Shown here piece by piece: positions 1 through 9,092 of a stretch of DNA of 64,000 nt. A program made the position numbers and the translations under genes. Below the pieces are notes generated by a model. It did no database searches and had not been told where the DNA came from. It was given only the letters and a program-made list of their open reading frames with translations. Numbering within the stretch: the first letter of the stretch is position 1; each line of letters starts with the position of its first letter. The stretch comes from Acidobacteriaceae bacterium (GTDB lineage: Bacteria > Acidobacteriota > Terriglobia > Terriglobales > Acidobacteriaceae): the NCBI GenBank assembly GCA_003134995.1, contig PLDC01000028.1:248001-312000 (forward strand). Direction: 5' to 3'.

Positions 1-2291
1 AGCGCTAGAAGGATGCTCGCGGCGAAGACCTTAATTTCGGGTCGATTTCGGAGATCGGACCACAGTAGCTTTCGGCGTTGAGCTACGACATCCAGGAGTC
101 CATTTCGCTCGGAGAGGTCCAACAGGGTAACGATGACGACTGCAAATATGCCCAAGGTTAGGGCTAATGCGTGACTCCGGCGATGGGTCATCACCCAATC
201 TCCATACCCATGCACGAAAGGCCATAATAAAATTAGCAACACGCATATCAGAAAAACCCCTGCCGCAGCAATGAGCCAAACGCGTGCCCTTGCCATTGTA
301 GGTGCGAATTGGGCCAGTTGTTGCCAAGGGGACCTTACGGACGCGAACCATAGGCACACGCAGAATCCGCAAGCCAGGGTAAGGCCCACGACTTCCATGA
401 CAATCCAGGAATCCGGAACCTCGAGACGCGCAGGGTCGGTGGTAAATTGGCTTACGGGCAGTGCGGTGGCGGCTTGCGGGTCATTCGTCCCTTTCGGGTT
501 GTCCACCGCTTGCGGAAGCATCGTGAAGAATTTCTCGCCTTTGAACTGGCCAAGATTTGCCAGAGGCCAGTACCCGTCGTGGCCGAGCGCGCTAATCCTG
601 ACCGGCGGCGCGTGATACTTACTAAACTCGCCGTGTCCGCGTTCTCGCCATCCGTACTGAATGAGGTACAAGATCGTTTCCCGGCTCCAAAGCCGGTCCG
701 TGCATTCATTTTCGGCCTCGGAGCGTATGCACGTATAAAGCGGCGTTGACACCTCTGCCGTTATCAGCGAATGCATTGCGTTGTAGGTTCCAATCTCGGA
801 CGAACTGGGAAACATCCGCTCTGTCTTAGTTTGCCAAAGCTGGTGAAACTGGTGGTTGGCGGAGGGTGCCACTGAGTATGTCGAAATGGCGAGGATCCCG
901 TGCAGGCTGGTGTCTTCTACCTCCCGTGGGAAGAGCATATCTGCATTGATAGTGACGATCCGGCCCTGTGGGTACGCTTTGCGCAAATAATGGCTTAGGA
1001 AAAGAGTATCGAGCGGATCGGTTGCGTTCAGTACGACAAATTCGATCGCGTGCTTGCGCAACTCGGTAACTATGCTGAGCAACACTGCCTCCTGCGACAG
1101 AGGCGTTTGCTTTTGGGAGAAAGAGGCTACGGTGTCGTCGTCCGCTCCTGTGACGCCATAGTTATGTGGCAAAGCTTGAATCGGCAAACGGTCTGCCCCG
1201 GTTCCCGCAGCCGAGTTGTCCTGGTACGCAGCTCGAAGCTGGGAAATTTCACGAGGAAAATACAGCTGTAGGACATCCGGAAAGGCAAACTGGATTGCTG
1301 AATGCCTCATGCTGCCATACGCTGTTTCGTCTTCCGAAAGTTCCGCGATATGACTCACGGGGTAGTTGCGATTCCCGTAGCCATCGCGTGCAATGAATTC
1401 AATGAATCGCTCCAGCATCACCCTGTCGCTTTCCTGGAACGTGTCAAAGGTTATTTTCGGCGGCCCGGGTTCTATGATTTGGAAATTCTTGAGGGTTTGT
1501 TGAAAATCGTCGACGGCATCGCGGCCGCTTATGGTCCCGCTCAGAATAGTTGTCTTTTTATAGCAAGGAATTTTCTCGCAGGTTAAAAGCCTCTTCAGAG
1601 AAGAAAGCGAGCCGGAAAAGGTCGGCCCCAGTATCCTCAGGCTCAGTTCGTCCTTGCGCTTTGTTCCTGTGCGGTCGAGGATTTGGTGGATCGCATTCGA
1701 GAACTGTTCCTCTTCAACACCACCGGTTGGATTTTCGCCAACCAGCATCACGATTAATGGATCCTTTGGTGCATACAGATCCCCGCTAGGGCGGAAGAGC
1801 ATGACTCCCGGCAAGTGTTCCTTGCCCTCCTGGTACCGTTTCGCGGTCAAGCGCAGCGTGAAGTCATCTGATTCCGGGTGAGTTTCCTGGTCCCAAGGCA
1901 CTATTGCCTGGTAGAAGATGTAGCCGTCGTCCTGCAGCGCCTCTTCAATCGTGTCAATGGTACGGTCGAAGTAAAGTGCAAGGTGGGTATGGACTGGGTC
2001 CGGAACTATTGCGACAACGAAGTTCTCGTCCTGCAGGCTGCATTTTTTCTGCTCAGTTCCATCCTGGCAATACTGTTCCAGCAGGTGATCCATTTCACCC
2101 CGGTAGTCGGATTCGCCCGTCTTTTCTACGTCCGCAGATTTAGGAGCTTGCTCCTTGACTTTTGTCTGGATTGATGGCGCGGCACGGTGGGTATTGCCAC
2201 TCCGATCGGGGGTGTTTGGCCGCACCCCGGACGAGGCGAGCATGGAGAAGAAGATGGCCGTGGCTAGGATTGCGGTGCTGTTGCGGTTCAT
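1..2291 (-). CDS. Uncharacterised membrane protein, C-terminus beyond the window edge
   Basis: Reading the minus strand codon by codon from ATG at 2291 gives at least 763 codons with no stop, so the gene continues past position 1. The N-terminus is a hydrophobic signal-like segment (AILATAIFFSMLASSG). A long polar region of about 610 residues follows. It includes a stretch resembling the alternating beta/alpha pattern of periplasmic binding-protein folds (FVVLNATDPLDTLFLSHYLR, then RIVTINADMLFPR). Three membrane segments follow near residues 630-650, 668-690 and 705-722. The topology suggests an extracytoplasmic domain anchored by C-terminal helices. I do not recognise the family; a receptor-like role is only an inference from the fold pattern. 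A GGAG lies about 11 bases before the start. Confidence 0.8.
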   Translation of the reverse strand, partial: MNRNSTAILATAIFFSMLASSGVRPNTPDRSGNTHRAAPSIQTKVKEQAPKSADVEKTGESDYRGEMDHLLEQYCQDGTEQKKCSLQDENFVVAIVPDPVHTHLALYFDRTIDTIEEALQDDGYIFYQAIVPWDQETHPESDDFTLRLTAKRYQEGKEHLPGVMLFRPSGDLYAPKDPLIVMLVGENPTGGVEEEQFSNAIHQILDRTGTKRKDELSLRILGPTFSGSLSSLKRLLTCEKIPCYKKTTILSGTISGRDAVDDFQQTLKNFQIIEPGPPKITFDTFQESDRVMLERFIEFIARDGYGNRNYPVSHIAELSEDETAYGSMRHSAIQFAFPDVLQLYFPREISQLRAAYQDNSAAGTGADRLPIQALPHNYGVTGADDDTVASFSQKQTPLSQEAVLLSIVTELRKHAIEFVVLNATDPLDTLFLSHYLRKAYPQGRIVTINADMLFPREVEDTSLHGILAISTYSVAPSANHQFHQLWQTKTERMFPSSSEIGTYNAMHSLITAEVSTPLYTCIRSEAENECTDRLWSRETILYLIQYGWRERGHGEFSKYHAPPVRISALGHDGYWPLANLGQFKGEKFFTMLPQAVDNPKGTNDPQAATALPVSQFTTDPARLEVPDSWIVMEVVGLTLACGFCVCLWFASVRSPWQQLAQFAPTMARARVWLIAAAGVFLICVLLILLWPFVHGYGDWVMTHRRSHALALTLGIFAVVIVTLLDLSERNGLLDVVAQRRKLLWSDLRNRPEIKVFAASILLA

Positions 2292-2630
2292 GGTTTGCGG
2301 ATCTCCATGCTACACAGCTCCCCAAGAACTGAATGGCCCGGTTCCGTGTACTTATGGCGGAAGGCTTGGTTGGCCTTCCTTGTTCGATTGAATCTGCTGA
2401 AAGCAGATAGTGCTGCGTCCCCGAGCTACGTCTTGAGGGGGCGAAGTATATCTCGTTTTGGTGGCGTGTCAAGGGGCGGGGCAGGCTTGTTACGAAATCC
2501 GAACAAGGGTTGGCGATTGGGGTGGTCTAGCGTGGGGGCGTGCTGGTCGGGCGAAGAACTGCAGCCCCTGGGGCTGAAGCCCGTTCACTTTTTTGATTCT
2601 TGACGCGGGACTGAAAGCAGTTGCCGATCC
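2292..2630. other. Intergenic region with a REP-like hairpin
   Basis: This gap separates two minus-strand genes. It holds the upstream region of the left-edge gene and a GC-rich palindrome at 2562-2576. I see no tRNA, no convincing promoter hexamers and no coding signal. Confidence 0.6.
2562..2576. repeat. GC-rich hairpin, REP-like or terminator of the 2631 gene
   Basis: CAGCCCC and GGGGCTG form a perfect 7-bp stem around one T. A second short hairpin (GGGCT-GA-AGCCC) overlaps its right arm. It lies about 55 bases past the stop of the minus-strand gene ending at 2631. Dispersed palindromes of this composition are common between genes in Acidobacteria, but I see no second copy in the window. 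Confidence 0.45.
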
Positions 2631-2987
2631 CTAGTCGCGGTCGCGGGAGGGATTTACCAGCCACTTCAGGACCATGTTCACCAGGCTCAGCACAATTGCG
2701 CCGATGAATGCGGCGGTGAAGGTTCGCACTTGGAATCCCGGGGCTAGTAGCGCGGACGCTAGTTCGAGCATCAGCGCGTTGATCACGAACCAGAAGATTC
2801 CCAGCGTGAGCAGAGTCAGAGGGAAGGTCAGGATCTTCAGCAGCGCTCCGACGGTGGCGTTGATAAAACCGATAACGAGTGCGGCAATCAGGGCTGCGAT
2901 GGGGCCGCTGACAAAAATTCCTGGCACGATTCGAGACATAATCCACACGGCCAGCGCACTCAGAATCCAGTTTAATAGAAGCCGCAT
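2631..2987 (-). CDS. Phage holin family (superfamily IV-like) small membrane protein
   Basis: The 118-residue product is almost entirely membrane-embedded, with four hydrophobic helices near residues 5-25, 30-50, 55-78 and 88-110, and ends in a charged tail (NPSRDRD). The pattern, including GFINATVGALLKILTFPLTL, fits the PF04020-type holin family of about 115-120 residues. These proteins are usually chromosomal and not part of prophages, and no phage genes flank this one. Its cellular role is not established; a small envelope protein is the safe description. Confidence 0.8.
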   Translation of the reverse strand: MRLLLNWILSALAVWIMSRIVPGIFVSGPIAALIAALVIGFINATVGALLKILTFPLTLLTLGIFWFVINALMLELASALLAPGFQVRTFTAAFIGAIVLSLVNMVLKWLVNPSRDRD

Positions 2988-3314
2988 TGTTCGCCTCTTC
3001 CGCCGTCGATTGCAGGACCGATACCTGCGTAGAGACTATACAATAGCCCATTTTGTTATGGTTGGCAGCCAGCGCCCGGGATGGCACCGCGAGACGCCGC
3101 GTGTAGGTTTTTCTGGTTCCGCTGGTAACCCGGTCGTACACTCCCTTTCGGTAACCCTTGGTAACCATGCACTTTCGTCTTCCAGCCGTACAATTGCCCT
3201 AGTCCGACCGGCCATCTCCGAAACAGGAGTTAGGCCAGTAGCGTTTCGCCGGGTACTTGCCCGGAGCGTTCAGTCGTTAGAAGTCCAAGACCAGGGGCTG
3301 GAGTTCGTACTCTT
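2988..3314. other. Divergent intergenic region with three GGTAACC words
   Basis: The gap separates the minus-strand holin-family gene from the plus-strand TPR gene. GGTAACC occurs at 3124-3130, 3150-3156 and 3160-3166; the last two start 10 bases apart, on one helix face. This could be a regulator site, but chance is not excluded. No RNA gene or clear promoter was found. Confidence 0.4.
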
Positions 3315-6300
3315 ATGGCGTTCGGTTTCGGGTTCAACAAACAGAAGGTTCTCAGCGCTGCGGAGAAGTATGTCCAGCAGGGCAAGATGCAAAATGCCAT
3401 CGCTGAGTACGAAAAGGTCCTGAAGGCCGATCCTAAGGATCTAACGGTCACGAACACAGTCGGCGACCTCTACTCGCGCCTTGGTGAAGCCGACAAAGCC
3501 ACGGAATGTTTCAAGGCTGTAGGCGATGCCTATGCTACGCAAGGTTTCACGGTCAAAGCCATCGCGATGTACAAGAAGATCAGCAAGCTCAAGCCATCGC
3601 TTGAGAGCGTGCTGAAGCTGGCCGAGCTGTATACCCAGCAGGGACTATTCAATGATGCGCGCGCGCAGTATTTGCAGGTGGCCGAAGAATTTTTGAAATC
3701 CGGCGCGCTGGATGACGCGGTCCGAATTTTCCAGAAGATTCTGGAGATGGATCCGGAAAATACGACGATGCGCGTGCGGCTGGCGGAAGTGTACATCCGC
3801 CTGAATAAGAAGAATGAAGCTTGGCAGATATTTTCGGCAGCTGCGGAGACCTTGCGTTCCAAGGGTTCGTTGAGCGCCGCGGAAGAAGTTTTGCGGCGCA
3901 TGCTCGCGCTCGACCCCGGCAACAGCTACGCGCTGCTGATGCAGGGTCGCAATCTGCTGGAAGCCGGAGATGCCGCGGCCGCCATTGAATCGCTGCAGAA
4001 AGTTTCCGATCTGGATTCGAATCCCGATGGCCTGCGCGATCTGCTCAAGGCTTATCTGAAGACTGGACGCCTCTCGGACGCAGGCACTCTTGCCAGCAAG
4101 CTTTTGACTGTGCACAACGATCTGCCGGCCATTTCTGCTTTCGTCGATGCTTTGTTGCAGGCCGGTCAGTACGAGAACGCGCTCCAGGTTTATGACCAGC
4201 ATGCCGAGCGCTTGCTGGCCGAGGACTCCGACAAAGTTCTAAAGAATCTGCATTCCATCATCGGGCATGTGCGGGAGAATCCCGCTTCGCTGGAAAAACT
4301 TCTCGATCTCTTCCAGAAGGCTGGAGAGAGCACTCACATCACTGAAGTCATCGAGTTGCTGGCGCACGCTTCGGTGCAATCCGGCGATCTGCACCGGGCT
4401 CGCGATCTTTACCAGAGGCTCGCAACCATGGAGCCTGGCAATCCCCTGCACATGAGCAATTATCAGCAGGTGGCTAGCCAGATCGGTGGCGATTCCCCTC
4501 ACGGTCTTATCTCGGCCGAAGAAGCGGCTGTAATTGTGGATGAGCTGGAAGCGACTGCTCCCTCGATTCATCAGCACTACTCTGATGCGGTCGCGCTTGC
4601 GGTTCGTTCGGCGCTCACCGATGCGGAGCTTTTCATTTCCTACAATATGCCGGCGAAGGCTCTGGGACCGTTGATGGCAGCCTTACCGCAGGCCCCGAAC
4701 GATCTTCGCTTGAACCAGCGCCTCGCGGCTCTGCACACGCGGGCCGCGCGTTTCGCGGAAGCCGGCGTATGCTGCAGAACTTTGCAGAATATTTATTCCG
4801 AAGCGGGCTATCCCGATGAAGCTACGCGTTACGGCGAACTGGCTGGCCGCTACGAAGATCGCTCGTCGGCACCCGCTCTTGCAGCGCCGGTTGTCGCACC
4901 CGTCGCGGTTCCGGCGATTCCGGAGGAGATTTCAAGTGCGGCTGCAGCGTCGGCGCCCTGGCCGATGGCTCCGCTTGAGACTGCGGAAGGAGCCGAATTT
5001 TCCATCGTCAGCGATCCAGAAGACAGTCGAGATCAAGCTTCGCATGCCGTTCAAGAATTATCCTTGACAGAAGCCACAAGCAGTCCCGCGGAGATCGATC
5101 TCTCCTCTGAATGGGACGATGCGTTTACCGTTGAGGCAGACACGCCGCCTGCTGGAACTGCGGGGATCGATGTCGCCGATGCAAGCGGGAAATCCGATCC
5201 GGTCCAGCGCGGCGACGCGGCACTCGATCCGGAGAAGATTCACGAAGCCGCAGAGGAGATTCGTTTCTACCTCGAGCACGGGATGCCGGAGCAGGCTTCG
5301 GTAGCTTTCGAAAAGCTTCAGGGTCTCACCAGCGACGAAGCCATTTTGTCGGCGCTTGAAGCGGAAATCCAGGCCGCTGCGCAGCACGAAGCGCCAGCGG
5401 AGGAAGTGACTGCAGTCGAATCGATCTCTGAATTCTCCAGCGATGAGCCTCAGGCCGAATTCACCATCGACGAGGTTCCAGCGGCTGTTTCAGAATTCGC
5501 GACATCCGTCCCAGAAAATTTTCCGGAGCCTTCGGCCGCGGTAGCGCAAACCCACGCTGAGCCCGAGTTGCACGATGAGCCGGTTGCGGCCGAACCTGTG
5601 GTCAGCGAGCCGACTCCTGGAGTTCTTCAGGAGTTTGTTTCGGATCTTGAATCCTCGCTCGGCGAGAGCTTCCTTCCGGGGACGGTTTCGCATGAAGCGG
5701 AAACTGCCGTCGAGCACGCTTCGGCGCAGGCCTACGCGCCAGAGGACGAAGTTCAGCCCGAGACCAGGGAAGAACTTGAGCCGATCGGAAACTCTGCCTC
5801 GACGAGCTTTGGCATTGCGCAAGCAGAGCCCATGGGCGAGTTTGTAGCGGATCTCGAAGCTTCGCTGGGCGACGAGTTCCTGAAGGGTGCGCCGGTTGCC
5901 GAGCCTGAACCCGAGGCTGAGCCGGAGCCAGCCCCGCAGATTGAAGCTCCAGTTGCAGCAGTTCCGCCGCAACATTGGCCCATGCCCACGCCAGCGGCTG
6001 CCCCGACGGTCAGCGCTCCAGCCGCCAGCGCCGCAGCAGCTGCGGCATCTGCCGGCAGTCCCACACTTTCAGCGCACGCTACGGCGCCGATCGCGCAACA
6101 GTCCGCGCCCGCTGCGCCCATGGCACACACTTCGCCGGTTGCCATTCCGCCGTTCGTCTCTTCGGTCGTCTCTCCGGCGGTTATGCCTCCGGCAGTCGCT
6201 ACTTCGGCTGTCATTCCTTCGCCAGTCATTCCCAGCGCGCCTGCTGGTGCGAAGGCTTCTCCGTTCGGCGAGGACGCGGGTGTGGATCTCGCGGAGATGT

Positions 6301-6728
6301 TTGGCGAACTCAAACAGGATCTCGAAGCCGGATCTTCGACAACGGAAGAAGATCCGGAGACGCATTACAACCTGGGCATCGCCTTCCGTGAAATGGGATT
6401 GCTCGATGAAGCGATTGGCGAGTTGCAGAAAACCTGCCAGGCCGTCGACCGCGGACATCCCTTCCCGCAAGTCATGCAAACTTATACCTGGCTGGCGCAA
6501 TGCTTCCTCGACAAAGGTTTGCCCGAGGCTGCGATTCGCTGGTATGACAAGGCACTTCACGCTAACGGCGTTGACGAAGAAACGCGCACCGCGCTTCACT
6601 ATGAACTCGCTTCCGCCTATGAGAGCGCCGGAGATAAACCTTCAGCTCTGAAGCATTTCATGGAGGTCTACGGTCGCAACATCGATTATCGTGACGTAGC
6701 CGAGCGCATCAAGCCCCTGAAGTCGTAG
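3315..6728 (+). CDS. Large tetratricopeptide-repeat protein
   Basis: The protein has 1137 residues. Residues 1 to about 520 are stacked TPR units (for example AIAEYEKVLKADPKDLTVTN and ARDLYQRLATMEPGNPLHMS). A long Ala/Pro/Glu-rich low-complexity linker runs from about 525 to 1000. A second TPR block at about 1010-1130 (DPETHYNLGIAFREMGLLDE) closes the protein. No signal peptide or membrane helix is visible, so it is probably a cytoplasmic scaffold. Within the linker a short motif occurs twice, EFVSDLESSLGESFL near residue 771 and EFVADLEASLGDEFL near 841. These may be docking motifs. The ATG at 3315 has a GGAG 11 bases upstream. Partner and pathway are unknown. Confidence 0.9.
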   Translation: MAFGFGFNKQKVLSAAEKYVQQGKMQNAIAEYEKVLKADPKDLTVTNTVGDLYSRLGEADKATECFKAVGDAYATQGFTVKAIAMYKKISKLKPSLESVLKLAELYTQQGLFNDARAQYLQVAEEFLKSGALDDAVRIFQKILEMDPENTTMRVRLAEVYIRLNKKNEAWQIFSAAAETLRSKGSLSAAEEVLRRMLALDPGNSYALLMQGRNLLEAGDAAAAIESLQKVSDLDSNPDGLRDLLKAYLKTGRLSDAGTLASKLLTVHNDLPAISAFVDALLQAGQYENALQVYDQHAERLLAEDSDKVLKNLHSIIGHVRENPASLEKLLDLFQKAGESTHITEVIELLAHASVQSGDLHRARDLYQRLATMEPGNPLHMSNYQQVASQIGGDSPHGLISAEEAAVIVDELEATAPSIHQHYSDAVALAVRSALTDAELFISYNMPAKALGPLMAALPQAPNDLRLNQRLAALHTRAARFAEAGVCCRTLQNIYSEAGYPDEATRYGELAGRYEDRSSAPALAAPVVAPVAVPAIPEEISSAAAASAPWPMAPLETAEGAEFSIVSDPEDSRDQASHAVQELSLTEATSSPAEIDLSSEWDDAFTVEADTPPAGTAGIDVADASGKSDPVQRGDAALDPEKIHEAAEEIRFYLEHGMPEQASVAFEKLQGLTSDEAILSALEAEIQAAAQHEAPAEEVTAVESISEFSSDEPQAEFTIDEVPAAVSEFATSVPENFPEPSAAVAQTHAEPELHDEPVAAEPVVSEPTPGVLQEFVSDLESSLGESFLPGTVSHEAETAVEHASAQAYAPEDEVQPETREELEPIGNSASTSFGIAQAEPMGEFVADLEASLGDEFLKGAPVAEPEPEAEPEPAPQIEAPVAAVPPQHWPMPTPAAAPTVSAPAASAAAAAASAGSPTLSAHATAPIAQQSAPAAPMAHTSPVAIPPFVSSVVSPAVMPPAVATSAVIPSPVIPSAPAGAKASPFGEDAGVDLAEMFGELKQDLEAGSSTTEEDPETHYNLGIAFREMGLLDEAIGELQKTCQAVDRGHPFPQVMQTYTWLAQCFLDKGLPEAAIRWYDKALHANGVDEETRTALHYELASAYESAGDKPSALKHFMEVYGRNIDYRDVAERIKPLKS

Positions 6729-6829
6729 AATAACTCGATGGGTTTTGTCTCTCACTTTTTCTTTTCGGCGATGGGTGGATTGTTCCTCCATCTGCGCTTC
6801 ATGCCCAGCCCGTTACATTGGAGCGGCCT

Positions 6830-7201
6830 GTGACCGATCCCAATGTGCCCATGGAAGGCGGACCAACTGCGTCCGGCCAACCTGCGCCCGGGCCGGGCAA
6901 AACCATGTCCGGACTTCTCGACCCGAAAACCGGCGTCGTCGTTCAAACTCATAGTGGGACGCAACTCTGGCTGCATCGTACGTCCGTTTTTCTTTTCGTT
7001 TTAATTAGCGCCGTCGCCGGTGTGCTGCTTGTGATTCTGCCCTGGACGCCTGAATGGACCGACAATTATCTTCTGCTCTCCTACCCCGGGCTTCGTTCTC
7101 TGGTTACAACCGGTTTCTTTCGTGGCCTGTGCAGCGGCTTGGGATTGCTCGACATCTGGATCGGCTTCTGGGAAGCGCTCCACTATCACGAACAGCCGTA
7201 G
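6830..7201 (+). CDS. Conserved hypothetical protein with two membrane helices
   Basis: I choose GTG at 6830 because GGAG (6820-6823) sits 6 bases upstream; an in-frame TTG at 6818 has no such site. The 123-residue product has a Gly/Pro-rich soluble N-terminus (about residues 1-45), one helix near 53-73 (VFLFVLISAVAGVLLVILPW) and a second weaker hydrophobic stretch near 92-112 (FFRGLCSGLGLLDIWIGFWE). It follows the TPR gene on the same strand by about 100 bases. No known domain is recognised. Confidence 0.65.
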   Translation: MTDPNVPMEGGPTASGQPAPGPGKTMSGLLDPKTGVVVQTHSGTQLWLHRTSVFLFVLISAVAGVLLVILPWTPEWTDNYLLLSYPGLRSLVTTGFFRGLCSGLGLLDIWIGFWEALHYHEQP

Positions 7202-7318
7202 CTTCGAACGAGAGCGCGCATGCCAGTGGCGAAACGGCTGGGCTTCAAATGCCCGCGAGACGCTGAGTTTCAAAAATGCTGGATTTCATAACTCTGTGTT
7301 CAGAACGTGAGTTTCCAC

Positions 7319-8206
7319 ATGACCGATAGACTTCAACCCGCGCCCCTGGCCTACAAGAACGAACCGTTTCTCAACAGTCCTGACGGACGCATTCTCCGCA
7401 TCCTGGCTGAGTATCAGGAACCGCTGGCGCGTTTTCGCCGCGAGCAAATTCAAGACACGGTGGTCTTCTTCGGTTCAGCCCGCTTTCAGGGAGGCGAAGC
7501 CGCGAGAAAGAATCTGGCCGCGATTAAAACAGACGATTCGAATGCCCCTACCCCTCAGCAGCAAGGTGACGTGAAACGAGCCCTCGCCGCAGTCAACATG
7601 GCGCGTTATTACGAAGACGCTCGCCGTCTGGCATTTCTTCTCACCGAGTGGTCGATTCAGATTCCCGCGCGGCGCCGCCGCTTCGTCGTCACTACCGGCG
7701 GAGGCCCCGGAATTATGGAAGCCGCGAACTTGGGTGCCCACGAAGCTGGAGGCAAAACCATCGGCCTCAACATCAACCTGCCGTTCGAGCAGTATCCCAA
7801 CCCTTACATCACGCCGGCGCTGAACTTCGAGTTTCACTATTTCTTCATGCGCAAGTTTTGGTTCGCGTACCTCGCCAAAGCTCTGGTGATTTTTCCCGGC
7901 GGCTTCGGAACGATCGACGAACTTTTCGAAATTCTCACGCTCGCGCAGACCGACAAACTGGCCAAGAAAATTCTGGTCGTGATTTATGGCAGCGAGTACT
8001 GGCACCGCATCATGAACTTTCAGGCGTTTGTCGACGCGGGCACGGTTTCTGCTGAAGACCTTAATCTGTTCAAGTTCGTCGATTCTCCCGAAGACGCTTT
8101 TGCGTTTCTTCGCGACGGCCTAACCGAATACCATCTGGGCGGTCCAAAGAAAGAAAAGGAAAAAGAGCAGGAAGTCGAACCGGAAATCGCCAAGACCAGA
8201 CCGTGA
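7319..8206 (+). CDS. LOG-family protein (TIGR00730-like nucleotide phosphoribohydrolase)
   Basis: The family motifs are intact: GGGPGIMEA near residues 127-135 and PGGFGTIDE near 193-201, the latter being the PGGxGTxxE signature that binds phosphate and carries the catalytic Glu. Members remove the base from cytokinin riboside 5'-monophosphates or other nucleotides; many are misnamed lysine decarboxylases. At about 295 residues it is longer than the usual 180-220. The extra part is an N-terminal extension of about 45 residues and an insertion around residues 58-92. The C-terminus is highly charged (KKEKEKEQEVEPE). An upstream in-frame GTG at 7307 is an alternative start. The true substrate is not evident from context. 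Confidence 0.85.
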   Translation: MTDRLQPAPLAYKNEPFLNSPDGRILRILAEYQEPLARFRREQIQDTVVFFGSARFQGGEAARKNLAAIKTDDSNAPTPQQQGDVKRALAAVNMARYYEDARRLAFLLTEWSIQIPARRRRFVVTTGGGPGIMEAANLGAHEAGGKTIGLNINLPFEQYPNPYITPALNFEFHYFFMRKFWFAYLAKALVIFPGGFGTIDELFEILTLAQTDKLAKKILVVIYGSEYWHRIMNFQAFVDAGTVSAEDLNLFKFVDSPEDAFAFLRDGLTEYHLGGPKKEKEKEQEVEPEIAKTRP

Positions 8207-8316
8207 AGACGTGGAATTTACCCTGTGAACCTCTGTGTCCCCTGTGTTTAAGGATCTGGGAAAAGACCGCCGACGCGTGCCATCGATTCTTGCTCTAAAC
8301 TGATGGCTGAAAGCCG

Positions 8317-9009
8317 ATGGCTAACAGCTGCCTCCTGTACTACATTACCGACCGCAAAGCCTTTCCCCGTGACGAACGCGCCCGTCGCCTTCGTCTACTC
8401 GACAAGATCGCGGAAGCTGCGAGCTGCGGCATCGACTACATTCAACTCCGCGAAAAAGATCTGTCCGTTCGCGAACTGGAGTCGTTGGCTCGGGAAGCTG
8501 TGCGCGTAATCCACGACCAAACATCGGCATCCGGCTTCCGGCATCCCGTAACAGCTCTCCTGATTAATTCCCGCACCGATGTCGCCCTTGCCAGCGGAGC
8601 GGCGGGCGTTCATCTCCCTGCCAACGATGTGTCCCCGGAAGAAGTGAGGGGGGCGTGGGCGGGCAAATGTGGCGCGGGCGCTCTCGCCGGCGAAATCTCA
8701 CCGCCAAATCCGCTGATAGCCGTCTCCTGTCATTCGCCACAGGAAGTGGCTCAAGCGGCGTCCCACAAGGCTAGCTTTGCCGTCTTCGCTCCGGTCTTCG
8801 AAAAAAAGAACGCGCCCGGAACCACCCCCGCGGGTCTTGACGCTCTTCACCAAGCGTGCCACGCGTCGATACCAGTTGTCGCGCTTGGAGGAGTGACGCT
8901 GCAAAACGCCGAGTCCTGCCTGCAAGCCGGCGCGGCCGGCATCGCGGCCATCCGCCTCTTCCAGGAAAACGATATAGCCATGATCGTTCGCGAGTTGGGC
9001 GGCGGGTAG
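8317..9009 (+). CDS. thiE: Thiamine phosphate synthase
   Basis: ThiE couples hydroxymethylpyrimidine diphosphate and thiazole phosphate to thiamine phosphate. The 230-residue TIM barrel shows QLREKD at 43-48 (substrate and phosphate binding), INSRTD at 83-88, GVHLPANDV at 98-106 and ALGGVTLQNAESCLQAGAAG near the C-terminus (phosphate-binding Gly region). A Gly/Ala-rich insertion around residues 115-130 (GKCGAGALAGEISPP) is not typical of the family and is encoded by a GC-rich palindromic stretch. No TPP riboswitch is visible upstream and no other thi genes are adjacent. The start is ATG at 8317; a near copy of that stretch at 8302 reads in another frame. Confidence 0.9.
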   Translation: MANSCLLYYITDRKAFPRDERARRLRLLDKIAEAASCGIDYIQLREKDLSVRELESLAREAVRVIHDQTSASGFRHPVTALLINSRTDVALASGAAGVHLPANDVSPEEVRGAWAGKCGAGALAGEISPPNPLIAVSCHSPQEVAQAASHKASFAVFAPVFEKKNAPGTTPAGLDALHQACHASIPVVALGGVTLQNAESCLQAGAAGIAAIRLFQENDIAMIVRELGGG

Positions 9010-9051
9010 TCATCACTGCTCTTGACGGGGCGAACGATATACCGCAAAACA

Positions 9052-9081
9052 AAGGCCACGCCGCCAGAGCGACGTGGCCTT
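9052..9081 (-). terminator. Intrinsic terminator between convergent thiE and lipoprotein genes
   Basis: AAGGCCACG (9052-9060) and CGTGGCCTT (9073-9081) make a 9-bp stem with a 12-base loop. Read on the minus strand it is followed by a T-rich run (TTTGTTTTGC), so it best terminates the lipoprotein gene, and may also stop thiE. Confidence 0.7.
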
Positions 9082-9092
9082 CCCATTGCAAG

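Noticed and set aside
2631-2987. Sign of a prophage from the holin-family name
   Set aside because: No lysin, capsid, tail or integrase genes are near; this family is usually chromosomal.
5490-6651. Long overlapping frames on both strands within the TPR gene
   Set aside because: They are by-products of the GC-rich, Ala/Pro/Glu-rich linker and resemble no protein family.
8207-8316. TPP riboswitch before thiE
   Set aside because: The conserved CUGAGA and pairing elements of a THI box are not present.
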